A DNA stretch of 64,000 nt. It comes from Polynucleobacter sp. MWH-CaK5. Lineage in GTDB: Bacteria; Pseudomonadota; Gammaproteobacteria; Burkholderiales; Burkholderiaceae. A model generated the notes under the pieces. The model did no database searches. It had not been told where the DNA came from and was given only the letters and a program-made list of their open reading frames with translations. Positions 42,652 through 51,350 of the stretch are shown piece after piece. A program made the position numbers and the translations under genes. The stretch spans positions 1,641,319 through 1,705,318 of the forward strand of contig NZ_CP061299.1 of assembly GCF_018687615.1 (NCBI RefSeq), read 5' to 3'. The first letter of the stretch is position 1. Each line of letters opens with the position of its first letter.

Positions 42652-42984
42652 ATGAGGCTATATGAAATTGCGAGTGCGGAAGAGCAAATGGCGTTGCTTA
42701 AATTGATTATGGACAACACTTGGCAAGCACTAGTGACACAAGCAAGACAGCAAGCACAGCAAACAGCAAAAAAACGTGCGGCAAAACCAGCAACTACTAC
42801 AGCCCGCAAAGCCATACCAGTTAAGGCTTACAGGGCGGCACTACCAAAAAAACCATTACCAGTCGCTACAGCACAGTCACCAGCAGCCATTCCAAAAGCG
42901 TCTAATGACTCAAAACCTGCGTTTGATACGCAGAAGCTAGTTAGCAAACAAAATGTTGGGGACGGCGAAGAAGGGTATAGCTAA
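42652..42984 (+). CDS. Unknown basic, low-complexity protein
   Basis: 110 aa. The N-terminus MRLYEIASAEEQMALLKLIMD forms a likely amphipathic helix of a type seen in T4-like phage small proteins. The rest is rich in Ala, Lys, Pro and Gln (ARQQAQQTAKKRAAKPATTT; KPLPVATAQSPAAIPK), similar to disordered nucleic-acid-binding tails. AGGAGA lies 8 nt before the ATG. Last gene before attR. Function not assigned. Confidence 0.6.
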   Translation: MRLYEIASAEEQMALLKLIMDNTWQALVTQARQQAQQTAKKRAAKPATTTARKAIPVKAYRAALPKKPLPVATAQSPAAIPKASNDSKPAFDTQKLVSKQNVGDGEEGYS

Positions 42985-43107
42985 AATAAATGCGCAGTTT
43001 GTTTACGCTTGAAATTTTTTTGTACTGTTTCGCATCGAGTGTCGCACCGAAAATGCGCCGTGCTTTAATCGTAACAAACAACTAGTCACCGACTACCGTT
43101 TAACGAT

Positions 43108-43149
43108 TTTTCAATCCTCTGCTCTACCGACTGAGCTACCAGGCCAAGA
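43108..43149. repeat. attR-like 42-bp direct repeat
   Basis: Perfect match to 36993-37034. It holds the 5' half of tRNA-Phe without the 3' half, so it is the displaced native 5' end of the gene at the right boundary of the element. Confidence 0.9.
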
Positions 43150-43156
43150 ATCGAGA

Positions 43157-43185
43157 ATTGTACTATAAAAGGCTTTTTACCCCAA
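43157..43185 (-). promoter_or_regulatory. Stranded native tRNA-Phe promoter
   Basis: On the leftward strand TTGGGG (43185-43180) and TACAAT (43162-43157) are 17 bp apart, and 11 nt follow to the first base of the tRNA half. It now reads into the element end and no longer into an intact tRNA. Confidence 0.55.
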
Positions 43186-43199
43186 ACTGCCGACCCCAA

Positions 43200-43970
43200 C
43201 TAGGGGGTTGAGTACCCGTGGAGCCTAAGAACATCCTTGGCTTTGGCGCTTTGCAGATAGGCATAAAAATCCATAACTGACTTGGGCGGGCTCTTCAATA
43301 ACACCATTCTCTGCTTGATTGGCTCATGGAGGCTCTCAGGGATTAAAAGGTGATCTGCTATTTGCGCCACTTCTTTAGACTTGGCCAAAGAATAGGCTGT
43401 TAATCCGATACCTGCCGAACCAGAAGTCACAAACATCGTTGCTGATGAAATGTTCTCACCAAAAACAATCTTATTCTTTGCTACCTCATATAAACCGAGG
43501 GCATTCAGAAAATCGATCGCAGCTTTTCCATAGGGAGCTGTATCGGGCTTTGCAATCGCAATCTTATTCACATCTTCAATGATTTTCTTCAACTCAGCTG
43601 GGTTGAGGCTCAACTTGATCTTTCTTGATTTATGCGCAATCAAAGCCAATCGGCCAATTGCATAAACCTTGCCTTCATCCACCGTCAAACCTTGGCGATG
43701 CAAAGTCAAAGGGAAACTCTCATCAGCAGACACAAACAAATGAAACGGTGCACCCTGTTGTATTTGGCGAGCAAAATTACCCGACGAGCCATAAATGATT
43801 CTGAGATCTTGGCCACCAGCCATTTTGTATTGTTGGTAAATCTCTTCCATGGCTGGCTTCATGTTCGCAGCAACCACCACGGTGGCTTGCTGAGCATTTG
43901 CCAAAGAAACAAAAAAAACTGTCACTAACGATAAAAATATCTTTGGTGACAGCAAATGTTTAATCTTCAT
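43200..43970 (-). CDS. modA: Molybdate ABC transporter substrate-binding protein
   Basis: 256 aa from the ATG at 43970. A signal peptide ends near SLANA/QQ. The mature part begins TVVVAANMKPAMEEI and has YGSSGNFARQI, ADESFP and TSGSAGIGLTAYSL, the ligand-binding pattern of ModA-type periplasmic proteins that bind molybdate or tungstate. No modB or modC lies in the window, so it is an orphan here. It follows ntrX by 24 nt on the same strand and ends 50 nt from the element's right boundary; the original downstream neighbours may have been separated by the insertion. Confidence 0.88.
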   Translation of the reverse strand: MKIKHLLSPKIFLSLVTVFFVSLANAQQATVVVAANMKPAMEEIYQQYKMAGGQDLRIIYGSSGNFARQIQQGAPFHLFVSADESFPLTLHRQGLTVDEGKVYAIGRLALIAHKSRKIKLSLNPAELKKIIEDVNKIAIAKPDTAPYGKAAIDFLNALGLYEVAKNKIVFGENISSATMFVTSGSAGIGLTAYSLAKSKEVAQIADHLLIPESLHEPIKQRMVLLKSPPKSVMDFYAYLQSAKAKDVLRLHGYSTP

Positions 43971-43994
43971 GCACAAAAATTCTTTGATGAAAAA

Positions 43995-44672
43995 CTACTC
44001 ACCCTTGTAATTACCAACATCAATGCCAAGGGCCTTGAGTTTGCGGTAAAGGTGAGTTCTCTCTAGACCAGTCTTTTCAGCAACACGCGTCATGCTGCCT
44101 GAAGCTTGATTGAGATGGTATTCAAAATAAGCTTTCTCGAATAGATCTCTGGCTTCTCTTAATGGCAGATCGATATAACTTAAGTTGAATTCAGCTTGAT
44201 TGGTTTGAACTTCTTCAACAATGAATTCCTCAATCTTGCTGCTTATTTGTATAGATCCATCGGCCTTGATGTCCGTTTTAGTTTCAACAGAAAACAACTC
44301 TTTAGGCGGTGCTTTTTCCAAAGCCTGCTCAACAGTTTTTAATAACTTCTGTAAAGCAATTGGCTTCTCTAAAAAGTTCACCGCACCAATTCTGGTGGCC
44401 TCTACGGCTGTATCAATCGTCGCGTGTCCTGACATCATCACCACAGGCATGGTCAGCTGACCATTATTCGACCACTCTTTTAAAAGAGTCACGCCGTCAA
44501 CATCCGGCATCCAAATGTCTAAAAGAACCAAATCAGGCTCAAGATTTTCTCGGGCCTTTCTGGCCTCATCTGCATTCTGTGCAGACACCACTGAGTGCCC
44601 CTCATCCGTTAGGATTTCATTGAGGAGTTCTCTGATACCCATCTCGTCGTCAACAACTAAGATACTTGCCAT
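43995..44672 (-). CDS. NtrX-like response regulator without AAA+ domain
   Basis: 225 aa. The receiver domain shows DDE at 7-10, phospho-Asp in LVLLDIWMPDVDG near residue 51 and the Lys in NFLEKPI. The C-terminus is an NtrX/Fis-type helix-turn-helix (PLREARDLFEKAYFEYHL, RVAEKTGLERTHLYRKLKALG). Between them there are only about 55 residues and no sigma-54 AAA+ domain (no GAFTGA, no Walker A), unlike canonical 450-aa NtrX. It therefore should act as a plain DNA-binding regulator. Encoded 2 nt behind ntrY, its likely kinase. Confidence 0.9.
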   Translation of the reverse strand: MASILVVDDEMGIRELLNEILTDEGHSVVSAQNADEARKARENLEPDLVLLDIWMPDVDGVTLLKEWSNNGQLTMPVVMMSGHATIDTAVEATRIGAVNFLEKPIALQKLLKTVEQALEKAPPKELFSVETKTDIKADGSIQISSKIEEFIVEEVQTNQAEFNLSYIDLPLREARDLFEKAYFEYHLNQASGSMTRVAEKTGLERTHLYRKLKALGIDVGNYKGE

Positions 44673-44674
44673 AA

Positions 44675-46918
44675 CTAACTTTGCTTTACCAGTTGATTGA
44701 AATAAATAGACACCTCGGCACCAATGACCTGATTGTCTTCCATGCGATTACGTAATTCAATTCTTGCACCGTGCTCATCCACGATCTTCTTCACGGTCGC
44801 AAGACCTAAGCCAGTTCCCTTTGCTTTGGTTGTCACATAGGGCTCAAAGGCACGACTTAAAATTCTTGGGGCAAAACCTGTGCCCGCATCCAAAATACTC
44901 AACTTAACAATACCCTTACCCACTTTATCAACATCGTTTGAATCTGGATAAGGCAAGAACTCTGTTTTCACCAAAATTGAAAAGTCCACTTTATTGGCCT
45001 CAACGCTGGCATCCAAACCATTTTGAATCAGGTTATGAATCACCTGACGAATCTGCATCGCGTCTGCCATGATCATTGGACACGCTTGATCAAGATCAGC
45101 GCGTACTGGAGTGCCACCGTATAAGCCCAAGACATCAAGAACCAAGCTGTTGATTGATAACTCTTGTAACTGTGCTTCTGGAGTTTTAGCAAAATCTCTA
45201 AAATCATTCACCATCTGCTTCATGGCTTCAACTTGAGTGATGATCGTTGTTGTGCTGCGCTCAAGAAAATCTTGTTGCTGAGGATCTAAATGATCTTTTA
45301 ACTTTAGCTGAATTCTTTCTGCAGACAATTGAATCGGCGTTAAAGGATTCTTGATTTCATGAGCCAAGCGTCTGGCCACATCGCCCCAAGCAATCGAGCG
45401 CTGAGCAGTAATCACTTCTGAAATATCATCAAACACCACAATGAACAGACCGCTTGCTAAGCGTGTGCCACGAACCAATAAGGTAATGCCTTGATCATGC
45501 TGCGAATCGATGTGGCTTGATGCATCCAAAATAATCTGTTTTTGCCAATGGTCACTGTCCTCATTGCTAGAAATATCATGGGCACTGAATGCATCTTTGA
45601 TCGCTGCCTCAAACTCTTGCAGGCGAGAAATACCTCCCAAATGCTTTCCAATCAGCTCATCCAATGGCGTTCCAAAAATTCTAGAAGCGCCCGCATTTGA
45701 AACAACCAATTTAAATTCTTTATCTAGAACACAAACCCCAGCCGTTAAATTAGACAAAACACTTTCAGAGAATGTTTTTGAATCTTCTAATAAATTTCTA
45801 GCTTCCAAAAGCTGCCTGGTCATCACATTGAATTGCTTGGTCAACAAACCAAGCTCATCGCCCGTGTTCAATTCTGGCTTTGGTGACAAATCTCCTTCAG
45901 CCACCGCTTTGGTGCCCTTGAGCAACATGATCAACGGTGTGGCCAGCTGACGACCCAGCAACAAGGCCAGGGCCATTGCAATGAACAGCGCTAAAAATAA
46001 AGTGATGGTCAGGGTACCGATGTACATTTTCCGCAAACCCGAACGACCAAGCGCCTTCTCTTGATACTCAATATAAGCACTTTGAACTGCTATGGCGTTA
46101 TTACTCAGACTTTCTGGCATATTTTTTACCAGCAGTAAATACCTGTCCTCTGACTGAGAGCGCAAATTAAAACCGCCCAAACCAGCCCCAGAGAGACCAT
46201 CAATTGGAATTAATAATTTGATCGTATAAGTCTTTTTAGACAGATCTGGATTCGGCTCATCTATCTGTGTGAAATATCCCACTGATTTTGCTTGTTGCAA
46301 TTTATCTGCTTGAGACATCTCAGAGACAGCGGAACTTAATCCAAGGCTTGCGCTGGCCACAACCTTCGAGCCCAAGCCAAACAACGTGATTTCTTCAAGA
46401 CTGTTTTGTTCGCGCTGTCTAGATAACAACAAAGTTAAAGCACCCTCACCAGAGGCGCGTGAAGTCGTCTGAATTTGACTGGCAATCTCACGACCCTTGC
46501 TCAATAAATCTGTGCGCGAAATCTCAATCGATGTTCTGCCTAGCTGCAAGCCGGCCTCAAGAGCACGTTCAACCTTGACGTCAAACCATGACTCAATACT
46601 GCGCGACACGAACTGCAAAGAAACGCCATAAAGAATCGCTCCTGGCAACACGCCCACCAAAGCAAAGAACATCGCTAACTTTGCAATCAATCTAGAGCCA
46701 AAATACTTTTGGCGCAAACGCATGGCCAGGTTAAATACCAAGGCAATGATCACGAGTAAAAACAAAACGCCAATCAATACATTGGCCGCAAACAGCAAAG
46801 CAAAATATTGGTCAAAGAAAGAGGTGTTAGCAGAAGCAAATGCCAAGAGCAACAATAAAATAAGTGCCAAAACTACTACCAGCCCAATCAAAAAGGGCTT
46901 TGCTAACAATCTCATCAT
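44675..46918 (-). CDS. ntrY: NtrY-type membrane sensor histidine kinase
   Basis: 747 aa. Three or so N-terminal membrane helices (about 10-85) and another near residue 305 flank a periplasmic region; then HAMP (LLGRQLATPLIMLLKGT), PAS (LTAGVCVLDKEFKLVVSNAG), HisKA with the phospho-His in RRLAHEIKNPLTPIQ and the ATPase domain with NLIQNGLDA and GTGLGLATVKKIV. This is the NtrY arrangement, linked in relatives to nitrogen or redox control. Its start overlaps the DUF4390 stop (ATGA). Confidence 0.93.
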   Translation of the reverse strand: MMRLLAKPFLIGLVVVLALILLLLLAFASANTSFFDQYFALLFAANVLIGVLFLLVIIALVFNLAMRLRQKYFGSRLIAKLAMFFALVGVLPGAILYGVSLQFVSRSIESWFDVKVERALEAGLQLGRTSIEISRTDLLSKGREIASQIQTTSRASGEGALTLLLSRQREQNSLEEITLFGLGSKVVASASLGLSSAVSEMSQADKLQQAKSVGYFTQIDEPNPDLSKKTYTIKLLIPIDGLSGAGLGGFNLRSQSEDRYLLLVKNMPESLSNNAIAVQSAYIEYQEKALGRSGLRKMYIGTLTITLFLALFIAMALALLLGRQLATPLIMLLKGTKAVAEGDLSPKPELNTGDELGLLTKQFNVMTRQLLEARNLLEDSKTFSESVLSNLTAGVCVLDKEFKLVVSNAGASRIFGTPLDELIGKHLGGISRLQEFEAAIKDAFSAHDISSNEDSDHWQKQIILDASSHIDSQHDQGITLLVRGTRLASGLFIVVFDDISEVITAQRSIAWGDVARRLAHEIKNPLTPIQLSAERIQLKLKDHLDPQQQDFLERSTTTIITQVEAMKQMVNDFRDFAKTPEAQLQELSINSLVLDVLGLYGGTPVRADLDQACPMIMADAMQIRQVIHNLIQNGLDASVEANKVDFSILVKTEFLPYPDSNDVDKVGKGIVKLSILDAGTGFAPRILSRAFEPYVTTKAKGTGLGLATVKKIVDEHGARIELRNRMEDNQVIGAEVSIYFNQLVKQS

Positions 46919-47535
46919 GGCTGCGCTCCAGATGGTTGTGCAGCTGGTTGAGCGGTCGGCACTTGTATTGCTGGCACCTGCGCCATTGGAACAAAGTCAA
47001 AGCGATACCAATCACTTTGCAAATTCCAAGACTTTGAATTGATCGCATTGACCTGAAAAGGCTTTGCCAATTGATTGGTGTCTAAGCGTATTCGAACGGC
47101 GGCTTGATATGGCTGCTTTAATTCAACTGCGGTTGCATCAATAACCATCCAATCCTCAATTGTTCTAACGGCTGCCAAAGCTTGCTTTAATGAAGCAGCA
47201 GTCAAACTGAATGTTCCCAAGGTGACGCGATACTGATTGGTTAATGCTTGATAAGAAATTTTAGAAACGCGTTGAACGTCCACAATCTTATTGTCTAACC
47301 AATACCATCTTTTCTTGGTTAACTGAAACTCAGTGACAAAATGAAGCGTCACTCCTTTGTTAACCAATTGTTCCAAAGCAGGGCTGAGCTCTAGTTGAAC
47401 ATCTGCATTCAAGGCCCAAGATTTTTCAAGGGGGGTCAAACTGACATTGCTGAAGTTAATTTCATTGGCGTGCGCAAAGCTGACCACGGCGGTCAGCAAA
47501 AAAATCTTAGCAATCCAATTGAACAGTTGGCGCAT
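46915..47535 (-). CDS. DUF4390 family exported protein
   Basis: 206 aa from the ATG at 47535, which gives a signal peptide (LFNWIAKIFLLTAVVSFAHA). The frame is open to 47589 with earlier ATGs overlapping rsmB. The body (SLTPLEKSWALNADVQLELS, LHFVTEFQLTKKRWYWLD) is typical of DUF4390 proteins encoded before ntrY in Betaproteobacteria; the function is unknown. The C-terminus is Pro/Ala/Gln-rich. It probably acts in the periplasm near the NtrY sensor domain. Confidence 0.8.
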   Translation of the reverse strand: MRQLFNWIAKIFLLTAVVSFAHANEINFSNVSLTPLEKSWALNADVQLELSPALEQLVNKGVTLHFVTEFQLTKKRWYWLDNKIVDVQRVSKISYQALTNQYRVTLGTFSLTAASLKQALAAVRTIEDWMVIDATAVELKQPYQAAVRIRLDTNQLAKPFQVNAINSKSWNLQSDWYRFDFVPMAQVPAIQVPTAQPAAQPSGAQP

Positions 47536-47557
47536 GCTTATTTTTAATCTTAAGCTT

Positions 47558-48796
47558 TCATTTTTTAAAAAGCGCATAAAAAAATCCATCGTGCTGCTTT
47601 GATGGCAAAAGCTGTCCAGGGGCCTTTAATCTCATGGCATCTGGCATGGCGTTTAACCACCACTTGGCTTGCAGCTCCCCCTCATCCGGAAACACTGAGC
47701 AAGTGACATATAGTAACTTACCGCCCGGCTTTAACAAGCCCCAAAGTGCTGTGAGTATTTTTCGTTGTGCCACCTGAAGATTTTTGATGTCACCCTCTTG
47801 GCGCAAATAAGTGATGTCCGGGTGCCGTCTCACAATGCCTGACGCAGAACAAGGCACATCCGCCACAATCGCGTCATACAGCTCACCACCAAACCAATCT
47901 TTTGGATTTGAGGCGTCCCCAATGATGATGTGCCCACCCGTTAGCTTTAAACGTTTGAAATTTTCTTCAATTCTTTTGGCTCTTGATGCATCTATCTCTA
48001 GGGCATCAAGATGAATATCGTATTTTTCTAAAAAGTGTGCGGCTTTACCACCAGGCGCTCCGCACGCATCAAGCAACCTTTGTCCCGGTTCAAGCTTCAG
48101 GAGCTCCGCAGCGACTTGCGCACCCGCATCCTGAACTGAACAGGCTCCATCAAAGAAGCCAGGAATCTGTGCAACCGGGATTGGGTTTTTTAATTCGATC
48201 GCGCCGGATAACTTTTGACCAGCAACTGTATTGATCAATTGATACTCAACACCAGCTTTATTTAAATCATCTAAATATTTTTGAGTGCCCGCTTCATCTT
48301 TCAGATATCTATGATTTAAACGCAGCGTTAATGGTGGTTTTTCTTTAGATGCGGCCAACATATTCAGATGTTGCTCTGGATAGGCGTACTTTAATTTTCT
48401 TGTCCACCACTCTGGATAAGAAGGGTGCTGTTCTTCCGGTATTTCTTGATAAAGCTTTTCATTTCTGAGGGCTCTTCGCAATACCGCATTGATCAAGCCT
48501 CTGGCAAAACCAAGATTGCTATCCAAGCTACTCGCGTTCACCGCCTCGTTCACCAATGTATGAGTGGCATACATGGGCTCAGTATTTTTTTCTGGCAACA
48601 AAGCAATTGCAGCCCAAAGCAAATAGAGCGTTAAGCCCGGTGGAGTTTTTTGAACATATTGATTTAAAACCTCTTGAGCCCAAAACCCTCTTCTAAGAGC
48701 CTGAAAAGTAATGCTCTGAACCGCAGGTCTGAGTTCTTGGGGTGTGCTCTGCAGAGCAAGGGTCAGAGAGGTTCCGTTTTGAACCTCCTGCAACAC
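47558..48796 (-). CDS. rsmB: 16S rRNA m5C967 methyltransferase
   Basis: 412 aa from a GTG at 48796. An N-terminal NusB-like domain (NEAVNASSLDSNLGFARGLINAVLRRAL) precedes the catalytic domain with the SAM motif LLDACGAPGGKAAHF and the two catalytic cysteines in DVPCSASG and YVTCSVFPDEG. It methylates C967 of 16S rRNA. The open frame continues upstream of the GTG with RsmB-like residues (SLSKALFASAK) as far as a TGA within htpX, but has no ATG, GTG or TTG there, so the true start is uncertain. Confidence 0.93.
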   Translation of the reverse strand: MLQEVQNGTSLTLALQSTPQELRPAVQSITFQALRRGFWAQEVLNQYVQKTPPGLTLYLLWAAIALLPEKNTEPMYATHTLVNEAVNASSLDSNLGFARGLINAVLRRALRNEKLYQEIPEEQHPSYPEWWTRKLKYAYPEQHLNMLAASKEKPPLTLRLNHRYLKDEAGTQKYLDDLNKAGVEYQLINTVAGQKLSGAIELKNPIPVAQIPGFFDGACSVQDAGAQVAAELLKLEPGQRLLDACGAPGGKAAHFLEKYDIHLDALEIDASRAKRIEENFKRLKLTGGHIIIGDASNPKDWFGGELYDAIVADVPCSASGIVRRHPDITYLRQEGDIKNLQVAQRKILTALWGLLKPGGKLLYVTCSVFPDEGELQAKWWLNAMPDAMRLKAPGQLLPSKQHDGFFYALFKK

Positions 48797-48848
48797 CTTA
48801 GCAGATGCAAAAAGTGCTTTTGAAAGACTGATGCCTTGTTGTTTGATA

Positions 48849-49709
48849 TCAGCCAGGATAAGTTCCAGTTCTTGCCATTTGCATCAAGCGAGCCACGCGC
48901 TCTTCTGTTGGTGGGTGTGTTGAAAACAAACCAGCCAAACCGCCACCAGCAAGTGGGCTCATGATCATCATTTGAGCAGTTTCAGGATGTCTTTCAACTG
49001 CATCAAAATGTCGACCGCTTGCAACTTGATGGATCTTGTCCAATGCCATGGCCAAGGCTTCTGGATCATTACAAATTTCTGCGCCACCTCGGTCAGCCTC
49101 ATACTCACGTGCACGAGAAATCGCCATTTGAATCAAGCTGGCTGCCAAAGGCGCCAAGATGGCAACCAAAATGCTGGCCATCGGATTGCTTGGGCGACCA
49201 TCAGAATTTCTACCGCCAAAAAACATCGCAAAGTTTGCAAGCGCAGACAATGCGCCGGCCATGGTGGCTGAAATAGTTGAAATCAAAATATCGCGATGTT
49301 TGACGTGCGCCAACTCATGAGCCATCACTCCACGGATTTCTCTCTCGGACAAAACTCTCAAGATACCTGTGGTTGCAGCAACTGCAGAATTTTGCGGATT
49401 GCGACCCGTTGCAAAAGCATTTGGAGAGTCTTCTTCAATCAAATAAACCTTTGGCATCGGTAGCTCAGCTCTCTGAGCTAATTCACGAACCATTCTATAA
49501 AAATGAGGCGCAGTCACTTCATCCACTTCTTTGGCATTCATCATTTTCAAGACCATTTTGTCTGAAAACCAGTAGCTAAAGAAGTTCATGCCAAAGGCCA
49601 ATAGCAAGGCCATCAACATGCCTTGCTCGCCGCCAATCATTCCGCCCACCACCACAAAAAGACCTGTGATGCCGGCCATTAACACGGCTGTCTTGAACCA
49701 ATTAAACAT
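48849..49709 (-). CDS. htpX: Protease HtpX, M48 family
   Basis: 286 aa from the ATG at 49709. Two N-terminal membrane helices (residues 4-45) and two more near residues 145-195 flank the zinc site HELAHVKHRD; the distal Glu is in REYEADRGGAE. HtpX degrades damaged inner-membrane proteins on the cytosolic side. A longer frame begins at 49754 but the chosen start gives the typical MFNWFKTAVLMA N-terminus. Lies between fmt and rsmB. Confidence 0.95.
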   Translation of the reverse strand: MFNWFKTAVLMAGITGLFVVVGGMIGGEQGMLMALLLAFGMNFFSYWFSDKMVLKMMNAKEVDEVTAPHFYRMVRELAQRAELPMPKVYLIEEDSPNAFATGRNPQNSAVAATTGILRVLSEREIRGVMAHELAHVKHRDILISTISATMAGALSALANFAMFFGGRNSDGRPSNPMASILVAILAPLAASLIQMAISRAREYEADRGGAEICNDPEALAMALDKIHQVASGRHFDAVERHPETAQMMIMSPLAGGGLAGLFSTHPPTEERVARLMQMARTGTYPG

Positions 49710-49804
49710 CTTTAAAATCCTTCTTGAAAACAGATTTAGAAATTTTAAAATCAATACTCATTTCTAGAATACGCCTATTAATTGTTGATTATCGCTTGGG
49801 GTTG

Positions 49805-50785
49805 TTAACTCAGCACTTGGCCAGTTTTCCAGCCCAAGGTCTGGGCCAGTTGTGAGGCTGCCATTTTTTTGCCGCCAGCCCTTTGTAACTCAGTCAATAA
49901 AACACTGCCTTTCCCACAGGCCAACTCCACACCCTCTTGAGTGATGTTCATGATCTTTCCTGGCTCACCCAGCACTTGATCATTTCGGTCATTCATTAGA
50001 GAGCTATTCCAAACTTTGATGATCGATGTTCCATCAAGCAGCGTCGCTCCTGGAAAAGGATTGAATGCTCTGATTTTTAAATCTATTGCTTTGGCATCTT
50101 TCTGCCAATCAATCTTTGCTTCATCCTTCATGATCTTGTGAGCATAGGTGATGCCTTGAAGTGCTTGAGGCTCAGAATTCAAACTTCGCTCTTTCGCAAA
50201 TCGATTCAAAGTTTCCACAATCATCAAGGCGCCCATCTTTGCCAATGCGTCATGAAGTGTTGCAGTTGTTTCGTTTGGCGCAATTGGCATTTTGTTCATC
50301 GCAATCACAGCACCGGTATCTAAACCTAAATCCATTTGCATGATCGCAATTCCGGTCTCAAGATCTCCGGCTTCAATCGCCCTGTGAATCGGAGCAGCAC
50401 CTCGCCAGCGCGGCAATAAAGAAGCATGAATATTCAAGCACCCAGCGCGACCTGCTTGCTCTGCAATATCGAAGACTTCTTGGGGCAGAATCAAACCATA
50501 AGCGGCCACCACCATCACGTCAAACTCTAGCTTTTGTAATGCACCCAAAGCTGCTCGAGCTTCATCACCATAGGAGCCACTGACCTTGAGTGAAGCGGGC
50601 TGCATGACTGGAATATTTTTTTCTAAAGCGAACTGCTTGACTGGGCTGGCGTGTAATTGCAGCCCTCGGCCTGCAGGCCTGTCAGGCTGAGTCATGACCA
50701 TCACCACTTCATGACCTGCATGCGCAATTGCCTCTAAGGCAACTCTGGCAAATTCAGGGGTTCCTGCAAATACAACCTTCAACAT
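49805..50785 (-). CDS. fmt: Methionyl-tRNA formyltransferase
   Basis: 326 aa. It formylates initiator Met-tRNA using 10-formyl-THF. Catalytic motifs are NIHASLLPRWRGAAPIHRAI near residue 110 and MDLGLDTGAVI near residue 148; the C-terminal domain begins near LDGTSIIKVW. Start and def stop share one base (TGATG), so initiation is probably coupled. Confidence 0.97.
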   Translation of the reverse strand: MLKVVFAGTPEFARVALEAIAHAGHEVVMVMTQPDRPAGRGLQLHASPVKQFALEKNIPVMQPASLKVSGSYGDEARAALGALQKLEFDVMVVAAYGLILPQEVFDIAEQAGRAGCLNIHASLLPRWRGAAPIHRAIEAGDLETGIAIMQMDLGLDTGAVIAMNKMPIAPNETTATLHDALAKMGALMIVETLNRFAKERSLNSEPQALQGITYAHKIMKDEAKIDWQKDAKAIDLKIRAFNPFPGATLLDGTSIIKVWNSSLMNDRNDQVLGEPGKIMNITQEGVELACGKGSVLLTELQRAGGKKMAASQLAQTLGWKTGQVLS

Positions 50786-51294
50786 CAGAGAACGCCTGCT
50801 TTTGTTTTCTTTTTCAGTTTGCCAGCAATTCTCATGCGCTTTAATGATGACAAGTATTCAACAAAAACCTTGCCCTTGAGGTGGTCCATTTCATGTTGAA
50901 TACAAACTGCCAACAATCCATCGGCATGTATTTCAAATGACTTCCCCTCTAAATTTAATGCGCGAACTTTTACTTCAGATGGGCGCAAAACTTCATCAAA
51001 AAAATCTGGCACCGACAAACATCCCTCTTGCCAAACTTTCTTTTCGTCGCTGCTCCAAATAATTTCTGGATTGATGAGCACCTGTAGCTGATCTCTTTCA
51101 TCAGATAGATCAATCACGATCACCTGTTGATGAACATTCACTTGAGTAGCGGCCAATCCAATACCAGGGGCTTCGTACATGGTTTGAGCCATATCAGCCA
51201 CTAATTTGCGAACGGCATCGTTCACCGCCACAACTGGTTTTGCAACCGTGTGTAAGCGAGGGTCTGGGTAACAAAGAATAGGTAATGCAGCCAT
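50785..51294 (-). CDS. def: Peptide deformylase
   Basis: 169 aa. It removes the N-formyl group from nascent proteins. The three metal-site motifs are GIGLAATQV, EGCLSVP (Cys ligand) and QHEMDHL (two His and the catalytic Glu). First gene of the leftward def-fmt run; divergent from dprA across 73 bp. Confidence 0.97.
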   Translation of the reverse strand: MAALPILCYPDPRLHTVAKPVVAVNDAVRKLVADMAQTMYEAPGIGLAATQVNVHQQVIVIDLSDERDQLQVLINPEIIWSSDEKKVWQEGCLSVPDFFDEVLRPSEVKVRALNLEGKSFEIHADGLLAVCIQHEMDHLKGKVFVEYLSSLKRMRIAGKLKKKTKAGVL

Positions 51295-51350
51295 TTCAGA
51301 AAATTCTTACAAATAAGTTCAGGGTTATCTGATTTTGAGTCAATCTTAAT

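Larger units (their letters stand above)
36993..43149. mobile_element. Integrative element at tRNA-Phe, about 6.1 kb
   Basis: Bounded by 42-bp direct repeats of the tRNA-Phe 5' half. It carries a full-length tyrosine integrase next to attL, an outer-membrane barrel gene, a second catalytic-domain-only recombinase and six small genes of unknown function, with no capsid, terminase, relaxase or replication initiator recognised. CTAG and GCTAGC are visibly more frequent here than in the flanking chromosome, which indicates foreign origin. The size and content suggest a small satellite-like island and not a complete prophage or ICE. Confidence 0.88.

Noticed and set aside
36993..43149. Complete prophage or retron in the accessory region
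   Set aside because: No capsid, portal, terminase or reverse-transcriptase-like protein is present; only integrase-type and small unknown genes.
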